Counted from the stretch's first letter, positions 16,875 through 26,719 are shown. The stretch is 48,241 nt of DNA from Acetatifactor sp. (GCA_018385425.1 JAHBAA010000034.1:1-48241), one strand, 5' to 3'. Notes: generated from the sequence alone by a model not told the origin. Program-made: numbers and translations.

Positions 16875-18539
16875 GTGAGTTTACAGCAAATCGATGCTAA
16901 GATGCTTGCTAAAATGTTCTTAGCCGGTGCGAAGAATCTTGAGAATAAGAAAGAATGGATCAATGAGTTGAATGTGTTCCCGGTTCCTGACGGTGATACC
17001 GGTACGAATATGACGATGACTATCATGTCTGCGGCAAGAGAGGTTTCGGCGCTCGGTGAGGATCCCTCCATGGAGGCGATCTGTAAGGCGATCAGCAGTG
17101 GGTCCCTGCGGGGGGCGAGAGGAAATTCCGGTGTCATCCTGTCCCAGCTGTTCCGCGGCTTCACCAAGCGTATCAAGGAGGAAGAGAGCCTTACCGTTGC
17201 AATTCTTGCCGGTTCCTTTGAGAAGGCTGTAGAAACTGCGTACAAGGCAGTGATGAAACCTAAGGAGGGTACCATTCTAACCGTGGCTCGCGGTGCAGCA
17301 GAAAAGGCGTTAGAGCTTGCTGAGGCCGGAGAAGAGGATATGGAGAAGTTTCTCTCCGCAGTGATTGCTGAGGCAGAGCTTGTGTTGTCCAGGACTCCCG
17401 AACTGCTGCCTGTGTTGAAGCAGGCCGGTGTAGTGGATTCCGGCGGACAGGGACTGGTGGAGGTATTGCACGGTGCGTTCGATGCATATCTTGGCAAAGA
17501 ACTGGATCTGAATTTCACCGCACCTGCCGTGAATGTATCTGCCGGCACAGCCGGTGGTACTGTGGAGGAAGCAGAGATCAAGTTTGGATACTGTACCGAA
17601 TTTATTATTATGCTGAATAAGACCTTCACAACCAAGATGGAGATGGATTTCAAGGCTTTTTTGGAGTCTATCGGTGATTCTATTGTATGTGTTGCCGACG
17701 ATGATGTGGTCAAGGTGCATGTACATACAAATGATCCCGGACTTGCCATTCAGCGGGCATTAAAGTATGGTCCGCTGTCCAATATGAAGATCGACAACAT
17801 GCGTCTGGAGCATCAGGAGAAGCTCTTTAAGGAGGCAAACAAGGCTGACATCAGCCGGACTGCTTCTGTGGAGCCGCCCAAGGACTTCGGCTTCATCGCT
17901 GTGTCTGTTGGTGACGGCATCAATGAGATCTTCAAGAGCCTGGGCGTGGATTATATTATCGAGGGCGGACAGACGATGAATCCCAGCACGGCAGATATTT
18001 TGGATGCAGTGGCCAAGGTGAATGCGAAGACAGTGTTTGTCCTCCCGAACAATAAAAACATTATTCTGGCGGCAAATCAGGCTGCAGAGCTTACCACGGA
18101 GAAGGATCTGTTGGTGATTCCCACGAAGACGATCCCTCAGGGAATCACTGCAGTGATCAATTTTGTCCCTGATCTGTCAGCGGATGAGAACGAGGAGAAT
18201 ATGCTTCGGGAGATCGGCAATGTGAAGACCGGTCAGGTGACCTACGCGGTTCGCGATACTGTCATTGATGACAGGGAGATCCGAAAGGGTGACTTCATGG
18301 GAATCGGTGACAAGGGCATGCTGGCGGTTGGTGCATCCATGGAGGATGTGGCCAGGGAGACCGTTGCCAATATGGTGGATGAGGATTCCGAACTCATCAG
18401 TATTTATTACGGAAGCGATGTCTCTGAGGAGGATGCGGAGCATTTCCGTGGTCTGGTGGAAGAACAGTTCCCTTCCTGCGACGTGGAATTACAGTTCGGA
18501 GGTCAGCCGATCTACTACTATGTCATGTCGATCGAATAA
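16875..18539 (+). CDS. fakA: DAK2-domain fatty acid kinase subunit FakA (YloV)
   Basis: A 554-residue protein. The N-terminal DhaL/DAK2 kinase domain (about 1-200) has NVFPVPDGDTGTNM, the Asp-rich Mg-ATP site, and RGARGNSGVILSQ. The C-terminal part (about 230-554) is the FakA-specific extension with KVHVHTNDPG. FakA phosphorylates fatty acids presented by a DegV-type FakB protein, allowing exogenous fatty acids to enter phospholipid synthesis. A DegV protein is encoded just beyond recG. The start is GTG 16875, with AGGAGG 8 bp upstream. Confidence 0.95.
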   Translation: MSLQQIDAKMLAKMFLAGAKNLENKKEWINELNVFPVPDGDTGTNMTMTIMSAAREVSALGEDPSMEAICKAISSGSLRGARGNSGVILSQLFRGFTKRIKEEESLTVAILAGSFEKAVETAYKAVMKPKEGTILTVARGAAEKALELAEAGEEDMEKFLSAVIAEAELVLSRTPELLPVLKQAGVVDSGGQGLVEVLHGAFDAYLGKELDLNFTAPAVNVSAGTAGGTVEEAEIKFGYCTEFIIMLNKTFTTKMEMDFKAFLESIGDSIVCVADDDVVKVHVHTNDPGLAIQRALKYGPLSNMKIDNMRLEHQEKLFKEANKADISRTASVEPPKDFGFIAVSVGDGINEIFKSLGVDYIIEGGQTMNPSTADILDAVAKVNAKTVFVLPNNKNIILAANQAAELTTEKDLLVIPTKTIPQGITAVINFVPDLSADENEENMLREIGNVKTGQVTYAVRDTVIDDREIRKGDFMGIGDKGMLAVGASMEDVARETVANMVDEDSELISIYYGSDVSEEDAEHFRGLVEEQFPSCDVELQFGGQPIYYYVMSIE

Positions 18540-18564
18540 TCTGTATGGATGATAGTTTGCTTTG

Positions 18565-18594
18565 AAAAGAGGAGGTGATAAACCTTCTCTTTTT
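18565..18594 (+). terminator. Weak terminator hairpin between fakA and recG
   Basis: AAAAGAGGAGG-TGATAAA-CCTTCTCTTTT is an 11-bp stem with one G-U pair. The T-run is partly inside the stem, so termination is probably incomplete and recG may be read through. Confidence 0.5.
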
Positions 18595-18653
18595 GTAACC
18601 GGATATTCAGTTTGATCGTTGGAATTTGCATCTTGAACAGGAAGAGGTGGACT

Positions 18654-20711
18654 ATGAGGGATAACACGCCGCTGATACAATTAAAAGGAGTGGGCACGAA
18701 GACGAAGGGGTATTTTGACAAGCTTGAGATCCATACCGTTGGAGATCTGCTCACCACATACCCCAGAGATTATGACAGCTTTGAGCCTCCTGTGAAGATC
18801 GGAAATCTTTCCGGAGGAGAGGTTGCCTGCGTGTATGCGGCGGTGACCGGAACGGTTTCTGAGAAAAAAGTGCGCAATCTGTCCGTTCTGACGCTGACCG
18901 TATCTGACGGCACAGGGTTACTGACATTAACCTTCTTTAACATGCCATTTTTGAAGAAGGTATTGAAAAAGGGCGGGTATTATTGTTTCCGCGGAAAGGT
19001 TTCCGCCCATGGAACGAAAGCAAGCATGGAGCAGCCGGCATATTATTCTTATCAGGATTATATGGAGCTGACGAAGTCTCTGCTGCCGGTCTATTCTCTG
19101 ACCAAGGGACTGACCAACAAGACCTTTCGAAAGCTTGTGGAGCAGGCGATGATGACCTGTGTCTGGGAGGAGGAATTCTATCCGCCGGCTATTTTAGACA
19201 CGTATCATCTGCTCCCTGAGAAAGAGGCCATCAGGCGTATCCATTTTCCGGAGGACAGAGAATGTCTGGCAGAAGCCAGAAGAAGACTGGTCTTTGATGA
19301 ATTCTTCGGTTTTTTCTATTTCCTTCGCCAGAATAAGAAATTATGCGAAGGGCTGAAGAACGAATACTGCATGTTTGAAACTGCGGATACGGTGCGGTTT
19401 TTGGAACAGCTTCCCTTTCCGCTGACAAAGGCACAGAAGAAGGTTTGGCAGGATATTCGTAATGACCTGGGAAGTCCCTATTGTATGAATCGTCTGGTGC
19501 AGGGAGATGTGGGTTCCGGCAAGACGATCGTGGCGGTCTTGGCCCTGATGATGACTGCAGCCAATGGATACCAGGGTGCATTGATGGCACCCACCGAAGT
19601 GCTCGCTGTCCAACATTTCGAGACGATCCGGGGATATGTGGAGAAGTATCATGTGCCGTTTCGACCGGTTTTGCTGGTGGGATCCATGACTGCTGCCATG
19701 AAACGACAGGCTTATGAGCAGATTGCCTCCGGGGAGGCGAACCTGATCATTGGCACACATGCGTTGATTCAGGAGAGGGTGGTCTATCGGTCACTTGCGC
19801 TGGTGGTCACCGATGAACAGCACCGTTTTGGGGTGAAACAGCGGGAACAACTGTCGGAAAAGGGTGTTTCTCCGCATATTCTGGTGATGAGTGCCACACC
19901 GATCCCCAGAACTTTGGCCATCATTCTGTACGGAGATCTGCAGGTCTCCGTTATCGATGAACTGCCTGCCGATCGATTGCCGATTAAAAACTGTGTGGTA
20001 GGGACAAATTACAGAGCTACTGCATATAAGTTTCTTGCCGGTCAGGTGGCACAGGGCAGGCAGGTCTATGTGATCTGCCCTCAGGTAGAAGAAGGGGAAT
20101 TGGACAACCTGGAGAATGTGGTGGACTATACGGAAAAGCTTCGTGCAGCTCTTCCGGAGACTGTTGCGGTGTCTTATCTTCACGGGAAAATGCGCCCCGC
20201 AGATAAGAACCGGATCATGGAGCAGTTTGCGGACGGAAGTATTGATGTACTGGTATCCACCACTGTGATCGAGGTGGGGATCAATGTGCCCAATGCCACG
20301 GTGATGATGGTGGAGAACGCGGATCGTTTTGGACTGGCCCAGCTTCATCAGCTGAGAGGCCGGGTGGGAAGAGGAGAGCATCAAAGCTATTGTATTTTCG
20401 TCAGCTCTCAGGACAGGAAGGAGACCATGGAGCGATTGGAGATCCTGAACCGGTCCAATGACGGATTCTTTATCGCTGCGGAGGATCTGCGGCTGAGGGG
20501 TCCGGGGGATCTGTTTGGCATCAGACAAAGCGGAGAGTTTGCATTTCGCATGGGGGACATCTACGGTGATTCTGATGTCTTAAAGGAGGCGTGTGAGGCG
20601 GTAGATCGCCTGCTCGTTTCTGACCCGGATCTGGAGACAGAAGAAATGCAGCCGTTGAAGGAACATTTGCGGTATATCCGAGCAAACAATGTTGACTTTC
20701 GAAGCATATAA
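18654..20711 (+). CDS. recG: ATP-dependent DNA helicase RecG
   Basis: A 685-residue superfamily 2 helicase that regresses stalled forks and remodels branched DNA. An N-terminal wedge/OB domain (about 60-180) precedes the motor. Walker A is GDVGSGKT (about 285-292), motif II is DEQH (about 387), motif III is SATPIPRT, and the conserved QLRGRVGRG motif VI is near 570. The C-terminal TRG-like region is complete. ATG 18654 with AGAGGTGG upstream is chosen over 18612. It sits beside fakA as in Bacillus. Confidence 0.97.
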   Translation: MRDNTPLIQLKGVGTKTKGYFDKLEIHTVGDLLTTYPRDYDSFEPPVKIGNLSGGEVACVYAAVTGTVSEKKVRNLSVLTLTVSDGTGLLTLTFFNMPFLKKVLKKGGYYCFRGKVSAHGTKASMEQPAYYSYQDYMELTKSLLPVYSLTKGLTNKTFRKLVEQAMMTCVWEEEFYPPAILDTYHLLPEKEAIRRIHFPEDRECLAEARRRLVFDEFFGFFYFLRQNKKLCEGLKNEYCMFETADTVRFLEQLPFPLTKAQKKVWQDIRNDLGSPYCMNRLVQGDVGSGKTIVAVLALMMTAANGYQGALMAPTEVLAVQHFETIRGYVEKYHVPFRPVLLVGSMTAAMKRQAYEQIASGEANLIIGTHALIQERVVYRSLALVVTDEQHRFGVKQREQLSEKGVSPHILVMSATPIPRTLAIILYGDLQVSVIDELPADRLPIKNCVVGTNYRATAYKFLAGQVAQGRQVYVICPQVEEGELDNLENVVDYTEKLRAALPETVAVSYLHGKMRPADKNRIMEQFADGSIDVLVSTTVIEVGINVPNATVMMVENADRFGLAQLHQLRGRVGRGEHQSYCIFVSSQDRKETMERLEILNRSNDGFFIAAEDLRLRGPGDLFGIRQSGEFAFRMGDIYGDSDVLKEACEAVDRLLVSDPDLETEEMQPLKEHLRYIRANNVDFRSI

Positions 20712-20721
20712 TTGTAAAATA
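20693..20721 (+). promoter_or_regulatory. Sigma-A promoter for the DegV gene
   Basis: TTGACT (20693-20698), 17 bp, TAAAAT (20716-20721): five of six matches in each box. The -35 lies inside the last codons of recG. Confidence 0.7.
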
Positions 20722-20791
20722 ACTTTAATTGTTTGCGAAAATCAGACACACGACAAAGCGATAATCATACGACAGGATCAAGGAGTTTATC

Positions 20792-21667
20792 ATGGCAAAA
20801 GTAGCAATCGTCACAGACAGCAACAGTGGTATCACCCAGGCGGAGGCTAAGAATTTAGGCGTTTTTGTGCTTCCTATGCCGTTTATGATCAACGATGAAA
20901 CTTATTTTGAAGACGTGAATTTGAACCAGGAGGAGTTTTACAGAAGACTTCGGGACGGAGCGAATATCTGCACCAGTCAGCCTTCCCCGGAGTCGGTTGT
21001 CGATTTCTGGAAGAAATTGCTGGAGGAGTATGATGAGATCGTACATATTCCTATGAGCAGCGGCCTTTCCGGCTCCTGCCAGACGGCAATGATGCTTGCA
21101 GAGGACTTTGAAGGTAAGGTCTGTGTTGTCAATAATCAGCGCATTTCGGTGACGCAGCGTCAATCCTGCCTGGATGCATTGCTTCTCGTCGCTGAGGGTC
21201 ACAATGCTGCGCAGATCAAGGAGTTTTTGGAAGCGGATAAGTTCAACAGCAGTATCTATATTATGTTGGATACCTTGTATTATCTGAAAAAAGGAGGCCG
21301 CATTACACCGGCTGCCGCGGCGATCGGTACCATGCTTCGCCTAAAGCCTGTACTGCAGATCCAGGGGGAGAAGCTGGATGCCTTCGCCAAAGCCAGAACG
21401 ACTGCTCAGGGCAAATCTATCATGATCAATGCGATCCGAAATGATATTGAAAATCGTTTCGGCGGCTTCAAACATGGGGAGAGTATCTATCTGATGATCG
21501 CTCATTCCGATAATTTGGAAGGGGCTCTTGCCTTCAAAGAGGAGGTGCTTGCGGCATTTCCGGAGTATACCGGTCAGATCCAGGTGGATTGCCTGTCGTT
21601 GAGCGTATCCTGTCATATCGGCCCCGGCTCTCTGGCCATTGCCTGTGCCAAGAACATCCGGGGATAA
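20792..21667 (+). CDS. DegV family protein (FakB-type fatty-acid-binding protein)
   Basis: A 291-residue DegV-fold protein that binds a long-chain fatty acid in a cleft. It begins VAIVTDSNSGIT, has TSQPSPESV near residue 66, SSGLSGSCQTA around 90 and LKKGGRITPA around 168, all DegV signatures; the Ser and Thr residues in the first two motifs hold the fatty-acid carboxylate in characterised FakB proteins. It probably presents acyl substrates to the FakA kinase two genes upstream. ATG 20792 has AAGGAG at about 6 bp. Confidence 0.94.
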   Translation: MAKVAIVTDSNSGITQAEAKNLGVFVLPMPFMINDETYFEDVNLNQEEFYRRLRDGANICTSQPSPESVVDFWKKLLEEYDEIVHIPMSSGLSGSCQTAMMLAEDFEGKVCVVNNQRISVTQRQSCLDALLLVAEGHNAAQIKEFLEADKFNSSIYIMLDTLYYLKKGGRITPAAAAIGTMLRLKPVLQIQGEKLDAFAKARTTAQGKSIMINAIRNDIENRFGGFKHGESIYLMIAHSDNLEGALAFKEEVLAAFPEYTGQIQVDCLSLSVSCHIGPGSLAIACAKNIRG

Positions 21668-21698
21668 GATTCGTTTGTGTTTCTATATGAATGATTTG

Positions 21699-21727
21699 GG
21701 ACAGAGTGTTATGCCCTGTCCTTTTTT
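21699..21727 (+). terminator. Terminator after the DegV gene
   Basis: GGACAG (21699-21704) pairs with CTGTCC (21716-21721), followed directly by TTTTTT. Confidence 0.75.
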
Positions 21728-21730
21728 CAT

Positions 21731-21767
21731 AGATTTAGTAGGTTTTCTTTTACAAACCACTAAATCT
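21731..21767. repeat. Inverted repeat across the topoisomerase promoter
   Basis: AGATTTAGT-A-GGTTT (21731-21745) and AAACCACTAAATCT (21754-21767) are complementary over 14 bp with one bulged A, separated by 8 nt. The repeat spans the -35 box of the next promoter and is not followed by a T-run on either strand. It looks like an operator or a supercoiling-sensitive cruciform. Confidence 0.6.
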
Positions 21768-21777
21768 GTGGTATAAT
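21749..21777 (+). promoter_or_regulatory. Sigma-A promoter for the topoisomerase pair
   Basis: TTTACA (21749-21754), 17 bp, TATAAT (21772-21777). A leader of about 100 nt follows. The -35 and half of the spacer lie inside the 37-bp inverted repeat. Confidence 0.8.
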
Positions 21778-21885
21778 ATACAGGTGCTAAGTGAAAAGAT
21801 CGATTCGCAGATACGGATATTTGTTTCTGTTTTTCCGTTATCAAACAGGAATTCTGCGAGGCTGGATAAAAAGGAGCAGTGAGGA

Positions 21886-23814
21886 ATGGCAAACACCAGT
21901 AATTATGATGCATCCAGTATTACCGTGCTGGAGGGTCTCGAGGCCGTCAGAAAAAGACCCGGAATGTATATCGGAAGTGTATCCACCAAGGGATTGAACC
22001 ATTTGATCTATGAGATCGTGGACAATTCCGTGGACGAGCATCTGGCAGGGTTTTGTACCCGTATTGAAGTCACTCTTGAGGCAGACGGCTCCGCTACGAT
22101 TTCTGACAACGGACGGGGGATTCCGGTGGGAATGCATGAGAAAGGAATCAGCGCGGAGAGACTTGTGTTTACCACATTGCATGCCGGCGGTAAGTTTGAC
22201 AACAATGCCTACAAGACAAGCGGAGGTCTCCATGGCGTAGGTTCTTCTGTTGTGAATGCACTCTCGACCAGACTGACCGTCACGGTCAAGACCGGCGGCT
22301 TTATCTATGAGGATCAGTACGAGCGGGGAAATCCCGTGATGGAACTGGAGAACGGTCTTCTTCCCGTGAAAGGGAAGACAAAGGAGACCGGTACTACCAT
22401 TTCTTTCCTGCCGGATCCTACGATCTTTGAGAAGACTCACTTCAAGGAGGACGAGATCAAGAGCAGACTGCACGAGACTGCCTATCTGAACCCGGAGCTG
22501 ACCATTGTCTTTACGGATAAGCGCAAGGATCCCTGCGAGGTGATCACCTATCATGAGCCCGACGGAATTATCGGGTTTATCAAGGATATCAACAAGAATC
22601 AGGAGATCGTGACGGATGTGATCTGCTTTCGCGGGGAGAGCGAAGGGATCTCCGTGGAGGTCGCCTTTCAGTATGTGAATGAGTTCCACGAGAATGTTTT
22701 GGGCTTCTGCAACAATATTTATAATTCCGAGGGAGGCACCCATCTCACCGGATTTAAGACGATGTTTACCAATGTCATCAACAATTACGCCAGAGAACTG
22801 GGTATTCTGAAGGAAAAGGATGTGAATTTTACCGGAGCGGATGTGCGTAACGGTATGACGGCAGTGATCTCCATCAAGCATCCGGATCCCAGATTTGAAG
22901 GACAGACCAAGACCAAGCTGGACAATCAGGATGCGGCGAAGGTGGTCAGCAAGATCACCGGAGAGGAGATCGTCAGATTCTTTGACCGGAATCTGGAGGT
23001 GCTGAAAAATATCATCGGCTGTGCGGAGAAGGCCGCCAAGATCCGCAAGACCGAGGAGCGCGCCAAGACGAATATGCTGACGAAGCAGAAGTTTTCTTTT
23101 GACTCCAACGGGAAGCTTGCCAACTGCGAGTCCAAGGATGCCTCCAAGTGTGAGATCTTCATCGTGGAGGGAGATTCTGCAGGCGGCAGTGCCAAGACTG
23201 CAAGAAACCGTATGTTTCAAGCTATTCTTCCCATTCGCGGCAAGATCCTGAATGTGGAGAAGGCCAGCATTGATAAAGTTCTCGCCAACGCGGAGATCAA
23301 GACCATGATCAACGCCTTCGGCTGCGGTTTTTCTGAGGGCTACGGCAACGATTTTGATATCACCAAGCTTCGTTACGACAAGATCATCATTATGGCCGAT
23401 GCGGATGTGGACGGTGCCCACATTTCCAATCTGCTGCTCACGCTGTTTTACCGGTTTATGCCGGAACTGATCTTTGAGGGACATGTGTATATTGCCATGC
23501 CTCCCCTTTACAAGGCCATGCCAGCCAAAGGACAGGAGGAGTATTTGTATGACGATCATGCCCTGGAGCTTTATCGAAAGAGACATAAAGGTCCCTTTAC
23601 GCTGCAGCGCTACAAAGGTTTGGGAGAGATGGATGCGGAGCAGCTCTGGGAGACTACTCTGAATCCCGAGACCCGGTTCTTAAAGAAGGTGGAGATCGAG
23701 GATGCCAGAATGGCCTCGGAGATCACCGGTGTCCTGATGGGGACGGAGGTTCCGCCCAGAAAGGCCTATATCTATGACCATGCAACAGATGCAGAGCTGG
23801 ACTATAATGCATAG
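21886..23814 (+). CDS. Type IIA topoisomerase subunit B (ParE/GyrB family)
   Basis: A 642-residue ATPase subunit. The GHKL ATPase region has RKRPGMYIGS and EIVDNSVDEHLAG (about residues 25-60), DNGRGIPVGMH near 75 and GGLHGVGSSVVNALS near 115. The TOPRIM region has EGDSAGGSAK (about 428) and MADADVDGAH (about 505). The C-terminus contains QRYKGLGEMDAEQLWETTLNPETR, of which NPETR is more ParE-like than GyrB-like. It is not next to dnaA/recF, so it is probably topoisomerase IV or a second gyrase rather than the oriC gyrB. ATG 21886 has AAGGAG at 9 bp. Its partner follows after 39 bp. Confidence 0.93.
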   Translation: MANTSNYDASSITVLEGLEAVRKRPGMYIGSVSTKGLNHLIYEIVDNSVDEHLAGFCTRIEVTLEADGSATISDNGRGIPVGMHEKGISAERLVFTTLHAGGKFDNNAYKTSGGLHGVGSSVVNALSTRLTVTVKTGGFIYEDQYERGNPVMELENGLLPVKGKTKETGTTISFLPDPTIFEKTHFKEDEIKSRLHETAYLNPELTIVFTDKRKDPCEVITYHEPDGIIGFIKDINKNQEIVTDVICFRGESEGISVEVAFQYVNEFHENVLGFCNNIYNSEGGTHLTGFKTMFTNVINNYARELGILKEKDVNFTGADVRNGMTAVISIKHPDPRFEGQTKTKLDNQDAAKVVSKITGEEIVRFFDRNLEVLKNIIGCAEKAAKIRKTEERAKTNMLTKQKFSFDSNGKLANCESKDASKCEIFIVEGDSAGGSAKTARNRMFQAILPIRGKILNVEKASIDKVLANAEIKTMINAFGCGFSEGYGNDFDITKLRYDKIIIMADADVDGAHISNLLLTLFYRFMPELIFEGHVYIAMPPLYKAMPAKGQEEYLYDDHALELYRKRHKGPFTLQRYKGLGEMDAEQLWETTLNPETRFLKKVEIEDARMASEITGVLMGTEVPPRKAYIYDHATDAELDYNA

Positions 23815-23853
23815 CTGACCGATCGTGTAAAGAAGAATTGACGGAGAGAATAT

Positions 23854-26097
23854 ATGGAAGACAACAGCAGAATCATTAGAACCGAATATTCTGAGGAGAT
23901 GCAGAAATCCTTTATCAACTATGCCATGAGCGTGATCATCGCACGTGCGCTGCCGGATATTCGGGACGGCTTGAAGCCTGTTCAGCGCCGTACACTGTAT
24001 GATATGTATGAATTGGGTATCCGCTACGACAGGCCTTATCGAAAGTGTGCCCGAATCGTTGGGGATACGATGGGTAAATATCATCCTCACGGCGACAGCT
24101 CCATCTACGATGCCCTGGTTGTGATGAGCCAGGACTTTAAGAAGGGCTTGCCTGTCATCGACGGGCACGGCAACTTCGGTAATATTGAGGGAGACGGCGC
24201 CGCTGCCATGCGATATACGGAGGCCAGACTGCAGAAGGTTACGCAGGATGCTTTTCTGGCGGATCTGGATAAAGATGTTGTGGACTTTATGCCGAATTTT
24301 GATGAGACCGAGAAGGAACCCATGGTTCTTCCCGTGCGGATCTCCAACTTCTTGGTCAACGGTTCCGAAGGAATCGCGGTTGGTATGGCAACCAGCACAC
24401 CGCCCCACAATCTGGGAGAGGTGATCGATGCCACCAAGGCTTACATGTTGGACGAAAACATTTCCACCAGAGAACTGATGAGATATCTCAAGGGACCGGA
24501 TTTTCCTACCGGCGGTATCGTGACCAACAAGGACGAACTCCTTGAAATCTATGAGACCGGCGTGGGCAAGATCAAGATCCGCGGCAAGGTGGAGCTTGAG
24601 AAGGCGAAGGGAGGGAAGACCAATGTAGTCATTACCGAGATCCCCTATCCTATGATCGGTATGAATATCGCCAAGTTCCTCTCTGATGTGGCTGCCCTGG
24701 CAGAGACCAAGAAGACCAATGATATTGTGGACATTTCCAACCAGTCTTCCAAGGAGGGCATCCGGATCGTCATCGAGCTGAGAAAGGATGCGGATGCAGA
24801 GAACTTCGTCAATCTGCTCTATAAAAAGACCCGGCTGGAGGACACCTTCGGCGTGAATATGCTTGCCATCTGCAACGGCCGTCCTGAGATCATGGGACTG
24901 AAGGCGATCCTGAAGGCCAGCGTGGATTTCCAGTATGAGATCGCCACCAGAAAGTACACCAACCTTCTGGCCAGGGAGATGGAGCGCAAGGAGATTCAGG
25001 AAGGCCTGATCAAGGCCTGCAACGTGATCGACCTGATCATTGAGATCCTGCGGGGTTCCAAGGACCGGGCCATGGCGAAGGCCTGCCTGACCGAGGGAAA
25101 GATCGACGGCATCCGGTTCAAATCCAGAGAGTCCAAGATCATGGCTACCCAGCTGATGTTTACCGAAAAACAGGCGAATGCGATTCTGGAGATGCGGCTC
25201 TATAAACTGATCGGTCTGGAGATCGAGGCGCTGATCAACGAACACGAGGAGACGATGGCCAATATCTTCCGCTATGAGGATATTCTGGAGCGCAGGGAAT
25301 CCATGGCACAGGTGATCATCAATGATCTGGAGGCGCTGAAGCGGGAATACGGCAGAAAGCGCCGTACCGCAATTGAGAATGTGGAGGAGGCTGTCTATAA
25401 GGAGAAGGCCGTGGAAGAGATCGAAGTCATGTTCCTGATGGATCGCTTCGGCTATGCCAAGACCGTTGATATGCCCACTTATGAGAGAAACAGGGAGGCT
25501 GCCGATTCTGAGAACCGGTTTGTGTTCTCCTGCAAAAACACCGGAAAGGTCTGTCTGTTTACCGACACCGGTCAGCTTCACACGATCAAGGTCGCCGATC
25601 TGCCCTTCGGAAAATTCCGGGACAAGGGGGTACCCATCGACAACGTCAGCAATTTTGATTCACAGAAAGAGTCCATCGTCTTTCTCACCAGTCAGACGGA
25701 ACTGAATCTGCGGCAGGTCATTTTTGTGACCGCAGCCTCCATGATCAAGATCGTGGACGGCGGAGAGTTCGATGTTTCCAAGAGAACCGTGGCTGCCACG
25801 AAGCTTTCCGATGGAGATAAGGTGGTTGGCGTTGCAGCCGTCACTGACCAGAGAAATATTGTGCTTCAGACAGCAGGAGGATATTTCCTCCGATTCCCCA
25901 TCGAGGAGATCCCCGAGAAGAAAAAGGGTGCCATCGGCGTTCGCGGCATGAAGCTTGCGGAGGGGGATGTGGTGGAGGCGGTCTATTTTACCAAGAACGG
26001 TGTGGAGAATGTCATAGAGTACAAGGGCAAGAAGTTCGTTTTGAATAGTATTAAGCCATCCAAACGCGATACGAAGGGTACAAAGGTGCGCAAATAG
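23854..26097 (+). CDS. Type IIA topoisomerase subunit A (ParC/GyrA family)
   Basis: A 747-residue DNA breakage-reunion subunit. The N-terminal region has SFINYAMSVIIARALPDIRDG and the quinolone-region motif YHPHGDSSIYDALV, and the catalytic Tyr is in AAAMRYTEA (Tyr121). The C-terminal beta-pinwheel (about 500-747) has KNTGKVCLFTDTGQ and GGYFLRFPIEEIP repeats. I find no GyrA box (QRRGGKG-type), which gyrases need for DNA wrapping, so topoisomerase IV is favoured. The GyrA-like length and intermediate motifs leave room for doubt, so no gene symbol is given. Confidence 0.92.
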   Translation: MEDNSRIIRTEYSEEMQKSFINYAMSVIIARALPDIRDGLKPVQRRTLYDMYELGIRYDRPYRKCARIVGDTMGKYHPHGDSSIYDALVVMSQDFKKGLPVIDGHGNFGNIEGDGAAAMRYTEARLQKVTQDAFLADLDKDVVDFMPNFDETEKEPMVLPVRISNFLVNGSEGIAVGMATSTPPHNLGEVIDATKAYMLDENISTRELMRYLKGPDFPTGGIVTNKDELLEIYETGVGKIKIRGKVELEKAKGGKTNVVITEIPYPMIGMNIAKFLSDVAALAETKKTNDIVDISNQSSKEGIRIVIELRKDADAENFVNLLYKKTRLEDTFGVNMLAICNGRPEIMGLKAILKASVDFQYEIATRKYTNLLAREMERKEIQEGLIKACNVIDLIIEILRGSKDRAMAKACLTEGKIDGIRFKSRESKIMATQLMFTEKQANAILEMRLYKLIGLEIEALINEHEETMANIFRYEDILERRESMAQVIINDLEALKREYGRKRRTAIENVEEAVYKEKAVEEIEVMFLMDRFGYAKTVDMPTYERNREAADSENRFVFSCKNTGKVCLFTDTGQLHTIKVADLPFGKFRDKGVPIDNVSNFDSQKESIVFLTSQTELNLRQVIFVTAASMIKIVDGGEFDVSKRTVAATKLSDGDKVVGVAAVTDQRNIVLQTAGGYFLRFPIEEIPEKKKGAIGVRGMKLAEGDVVEAVYFTKNGVENVIEYKGKKFVLNSIKPSKRDTKGTKVRK

Positions 26098-26127
26098 TCC
26101 TTTGGGAAAGTGAGGTTTCGAGAGTAT

Positions 26128-26682
26128 ATGAGAGTGATTGCAGGCAGTGCAAGAAGTCTTCCGCTGAAGGCACCTGCGGGGTTGGATACCAGACCTACTA
26201 CAGACCGCATTAAGGAGACGCTGTTTAATATGCTGCAGCAGTTTGTCCCCGGGGCTGTGTTTGTGGATCTGTTTGCCGGAAGCGGTGCCATTGGCATCGA
26301 GGCGCTGAGCAGAGGAGCTGCCAAGGCATACTTTGCAGACAATTCTCCGAAGGCGATTCAGTGCATTTCTGAAAATCTTTTATTTACGAAACTGCAGGAA
26401 CATGCTATAGTAATCAAGCAGGATGCTGTAAGTGCGCTCAGCAATATCCATGAGGACCATGTGGATCTCATTTTTATGGATCCCCCTTATGATGCCGGAT
26501 TGGAAGAACTGATTCTTACCGCACTCCGCGGCCGAACGTATCTGACTGAGGAAACCCTGATCATTGTGGAGGCGAGTCTTCGGACCGATTTCTCCTATCT
26601 GGATCAATTGGGCTATGAGATCGTGAAGGACAAACAATACAAGACGAATCGGCATGTGTTCCTTCGAAAAAAACACGAGTAA
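26128..26682 (+). CDS. rsmD: 16S rRNA (guanine966-N2)-methyltransferase RsmD
   Basis: A 184-residue SAM-dependent methyltransferase acting on 16S rRNA G966. The N-terminus [16 protein letters not shown] followed by [14 protein letters not shown] is the RsmD signature. The SAM site is [19 protein letters not shown] (about 47-65) and the catalytic motif is DPPY (118-121). ATG 26128 is preferred, as the conserved protein starts there; GTG 26110 is the alternative. It precedes coaD, as in most Firmicutes. Confidence 0.95.
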   Translation: MRVIAGSARSLPLKAPAGLDTRPTTDRIKETLFNMLQQFVPGAVFVDLFAGSGAIGIEALSRGAAKAYFADNSPKAIQCISENLLFTKLQEHAIVIKQDAVSALSNIHEDHVDLIFMDPPYDAGLEELILTALRGRTYLTEETLIIVEASLRTDFSYLDQLGYEIVKDKQYKTNRHVFLRKKHE

Positions 26683-26719
26683 GGAAACGGCCGCCTTCGC
26701 GGAAATGGAGCTGCTGAAA

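Noticed and set aside
21841-23586. 581-aa minus-strand ORF
   Set aside because: Antisense to the topoisomerase B gene, which has intact catalytic motifs; no start signal of its own.
23680-25581. 633-aa minus-strand ORF
   Set aside because: It lies antisense to the topoisomerase A gene, and its His/Leu/Asp-rich product has no family motif or ribosome binding site. It is a codon-bias shadow.
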